DNA from: an uncultured SAR324 cluster bacterium
GTDB lineage: Bacteria > SAR324 > NAC60-12
Assembly: GCA_902513935.1 (NCBI GenBank)
Contig: CABXOR010000003.1
Span: forward strand, 1-56,212
Direction of reading: 5' to 3'
DNA: 56,212 bases
Positions 55,261 to 56,212 of the stretch are shown here, piece after piece; position 1 is the first letter of the stretch; each line of letters begins with the position of its first letter. The translations under genes and the position numbers were made by a program. The notes beneath the pieces are model-generated. The model worked only from the letters and a program-made list of their open reading frames with translations. It was not told where the DNA came from and searched no databases.

Positions 55261-56212
55261 ATGGCAATTGCCGTTGACGCAATGGGAGGAGATAGTCCTT
55301 TATCGGTCCAGATTGAGGCTGCCGTACGAGCCGTCAATGACTTTGGCATTGAGGTTGTTTTGGTTGGAGCGTTTGAACAAATTGAAGAAACGCTGAAGCT
55401 TCAAAATTACGATTCCGACAAATTACGCATCGTTAATTCCACTGAAACGGTGGAAATGAATGAATCTCCCGCCTCAGCTTTGCGTCAAAAAAAGCATTCA
55501 TCTATCAGGGTAGCAGTTGATCTTGTAAAAGCCGGTGAGGCTGAAGCAGTTGTCAGTGCAGGAAATACAGGTGCATCAATGGCTACCGCAAAGTTTGTTC
55601 TCAAATCAATCGAAGGCATTGAGCGTCCAGCAATTGCTTCAATCATGCCGTCTGTTCATCGCAATCATCCCTTTGTTCTTCTGGACGCAGGGGCAAACAC
55701 AGATTGTAAACCTCTTTACCTTTTTCAGTTTGCCTTAATGGGTGATGCGTATGCACGTACGTATCTGCACCTGGAAAATCCGCGAGTTGCTTTGCTTAAC
55801 AATGGTGAAGAAGAGGGGAAGGGTTATCTTGCACTTAAAGAAACCTATGATCTCCTGGAACAAAGTACGCTTAATTTTGTTGGAAACATTGAGGGTAAGG
55901 CCATGTTCCGAGACAAGGTGAATGTCGTAGTATGCGACGGTTTTGTTGGAAATATTGCACTCAAAGTCGCAGAAGGTACTTTCGATTTTGTAAGCAGTAT
56001 CCTTCGCGAAGAGGTAAAAAACTCATTACTTTCAAAGTTTGGATATCTGGCAATGAAAGGTCCCTTCAAGGCACTGCGACAACGGGCTGACTATTCGGAA
56101 GTTGGCGGAGCCTCCTTACTTGGAATAAATGGAATCGTAATTATATGTCACGGAAATTCAAAAGTGCATACATTCAGGAATGCCATAAAACATGCACAAG
56201 AATGTGTTGATT
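55261..56212 (+). CDS. plsX: Phosphate acyltransferase PlsX (3' end outside window)
   Basis: An open frame from the ATG at 55261 to the window edge encodes 317 residues of PlsX, which converts acyl-ACP to acyl-phosphate for phospholipid synthesis. It starts MAIAVDAMGGDSPLSVQ, the PlsX signature, and continues with SAGNTGASMATA, LLDAGANTDC, ALLNNGEEEGKG, FVGNIEGKAMF and CDGFVGNIALK. Full length is normally about 330-350, so only the last residues are missing. It lies downstream of rpmF; fabH would be expected beyond the window. Confidence 0.95.
   Translation, partial: MAIAVDAMGGDSPLSVQIEAAVRAVNDFGIEVVLVGAFEQIEETLKLQNYDSDKLRIVNSTETVEMNESPASALRQKKHSSIRVAVDLVKAGEAEAVVSAGNTGASMATAKFVLKSIEGIERPAIASIMPSVHRNHPFVLLDAGANTDCKPLYLFQFALMGDAYARTYLHLENPRVALLNNGEEEGKGYLALKETYDLLEQSTLNFVGNIEGKAMFRDKVNVVVCDGFVGNIALKVAEGTFDFVSSILREEVKNSLLSKFGYLAMKGPFKALRQRADYSEVGGASLLGINGIVIICHGNSKVHTFRNAIKHAQECVD

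Noticed and set aside
1..56212. tRNA, rRNA, CRISPR, insertion sequence, prophage or toxin-antitoxin system
   Set aside because: Intergenic regions were read for these and none showed a cloverleaf, repeat-spacer pattern, transposase or integrase.

Overview
This window reads as chromosomal sequence from a Gram-negative, AT-rich bacterium. It has an LpxA lipid A acyltransferase, an LolC/E lipoprotein-release permease, a GspL-like secretion protein, beta-barrel-like proteins and several signal peptides. ApaG, the long RpoD beside DnaG and the Liv transporter fit a proteobacterial or delta/SAR324-like lineage, possibly marine; that placement is inference. Almost every stretch is coding. I see no rRNA, tRNA, CRISPR array, insertion sequence, prophage or integrase.

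Region 1 (1-8.7 kb): the tail of a barrel-like protein, a RibD-type deaminase without its reductase domain, a Nudix hydrolase, then on the minus strand a YitT-type membrane protein, a cold-shock protein with its own promoter and terminator, an ABC exporter, a PLP aminotransferase, an alpha/beta hydrolase, TsaB and TsaE. A plus-strand gene that looks like an ABC ATPase with its catalytic motifs lost starts 9 nt from tsaE and precedes dnaG.

Region 2 (8.7-22 kb): dnaG-rpoD, a large AMIN-like/TPR envelope protein, obg, apaG, an Smr protein, a small barrel-like protein, lpxA, an unknown 302-residue protein, pheS (no pheT follows) and a 57-residue membrane peptide gene that directly follows pheS.

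Region 3 (22-33.5 kb): a complete branched-chain amino acid type ABC transporter (livKHMGF order, minus strand), a tricorn-type protease and an orphan GspL-like protein, separated by small palindromic repeats.

Region 4 (33.5-49.5 kb): a UMF1-family MFS transporter, then a long minus-strand array. It is transcribed from an Opp/Dpp peptide transporter (two ATPases, binding protein, two permeases) into a BNR-repeat propeller protein, an MFS transporter, a metal amidohydrolase, an M20 peptidase, a DUF3127 protein with an SSB-like tail and a DAHP synthase. With the Liv system and tricorn this suggests a cell geared to importing and degrading peptides and amino acids. The peptide-binding protein gene has its own consensus promoter, a structured leader and a terminator right after it.

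Region 5 (49.5-56.2 kb): plus-strand housekeeping genes rpsD, alaS, a lolC/E gene, a 7Fe-type ferredoxin, rpmF and plsX (cut by the window end).

Many genes here lack an obvious Shine-Dalgarno sequence, while a few have strong ones.
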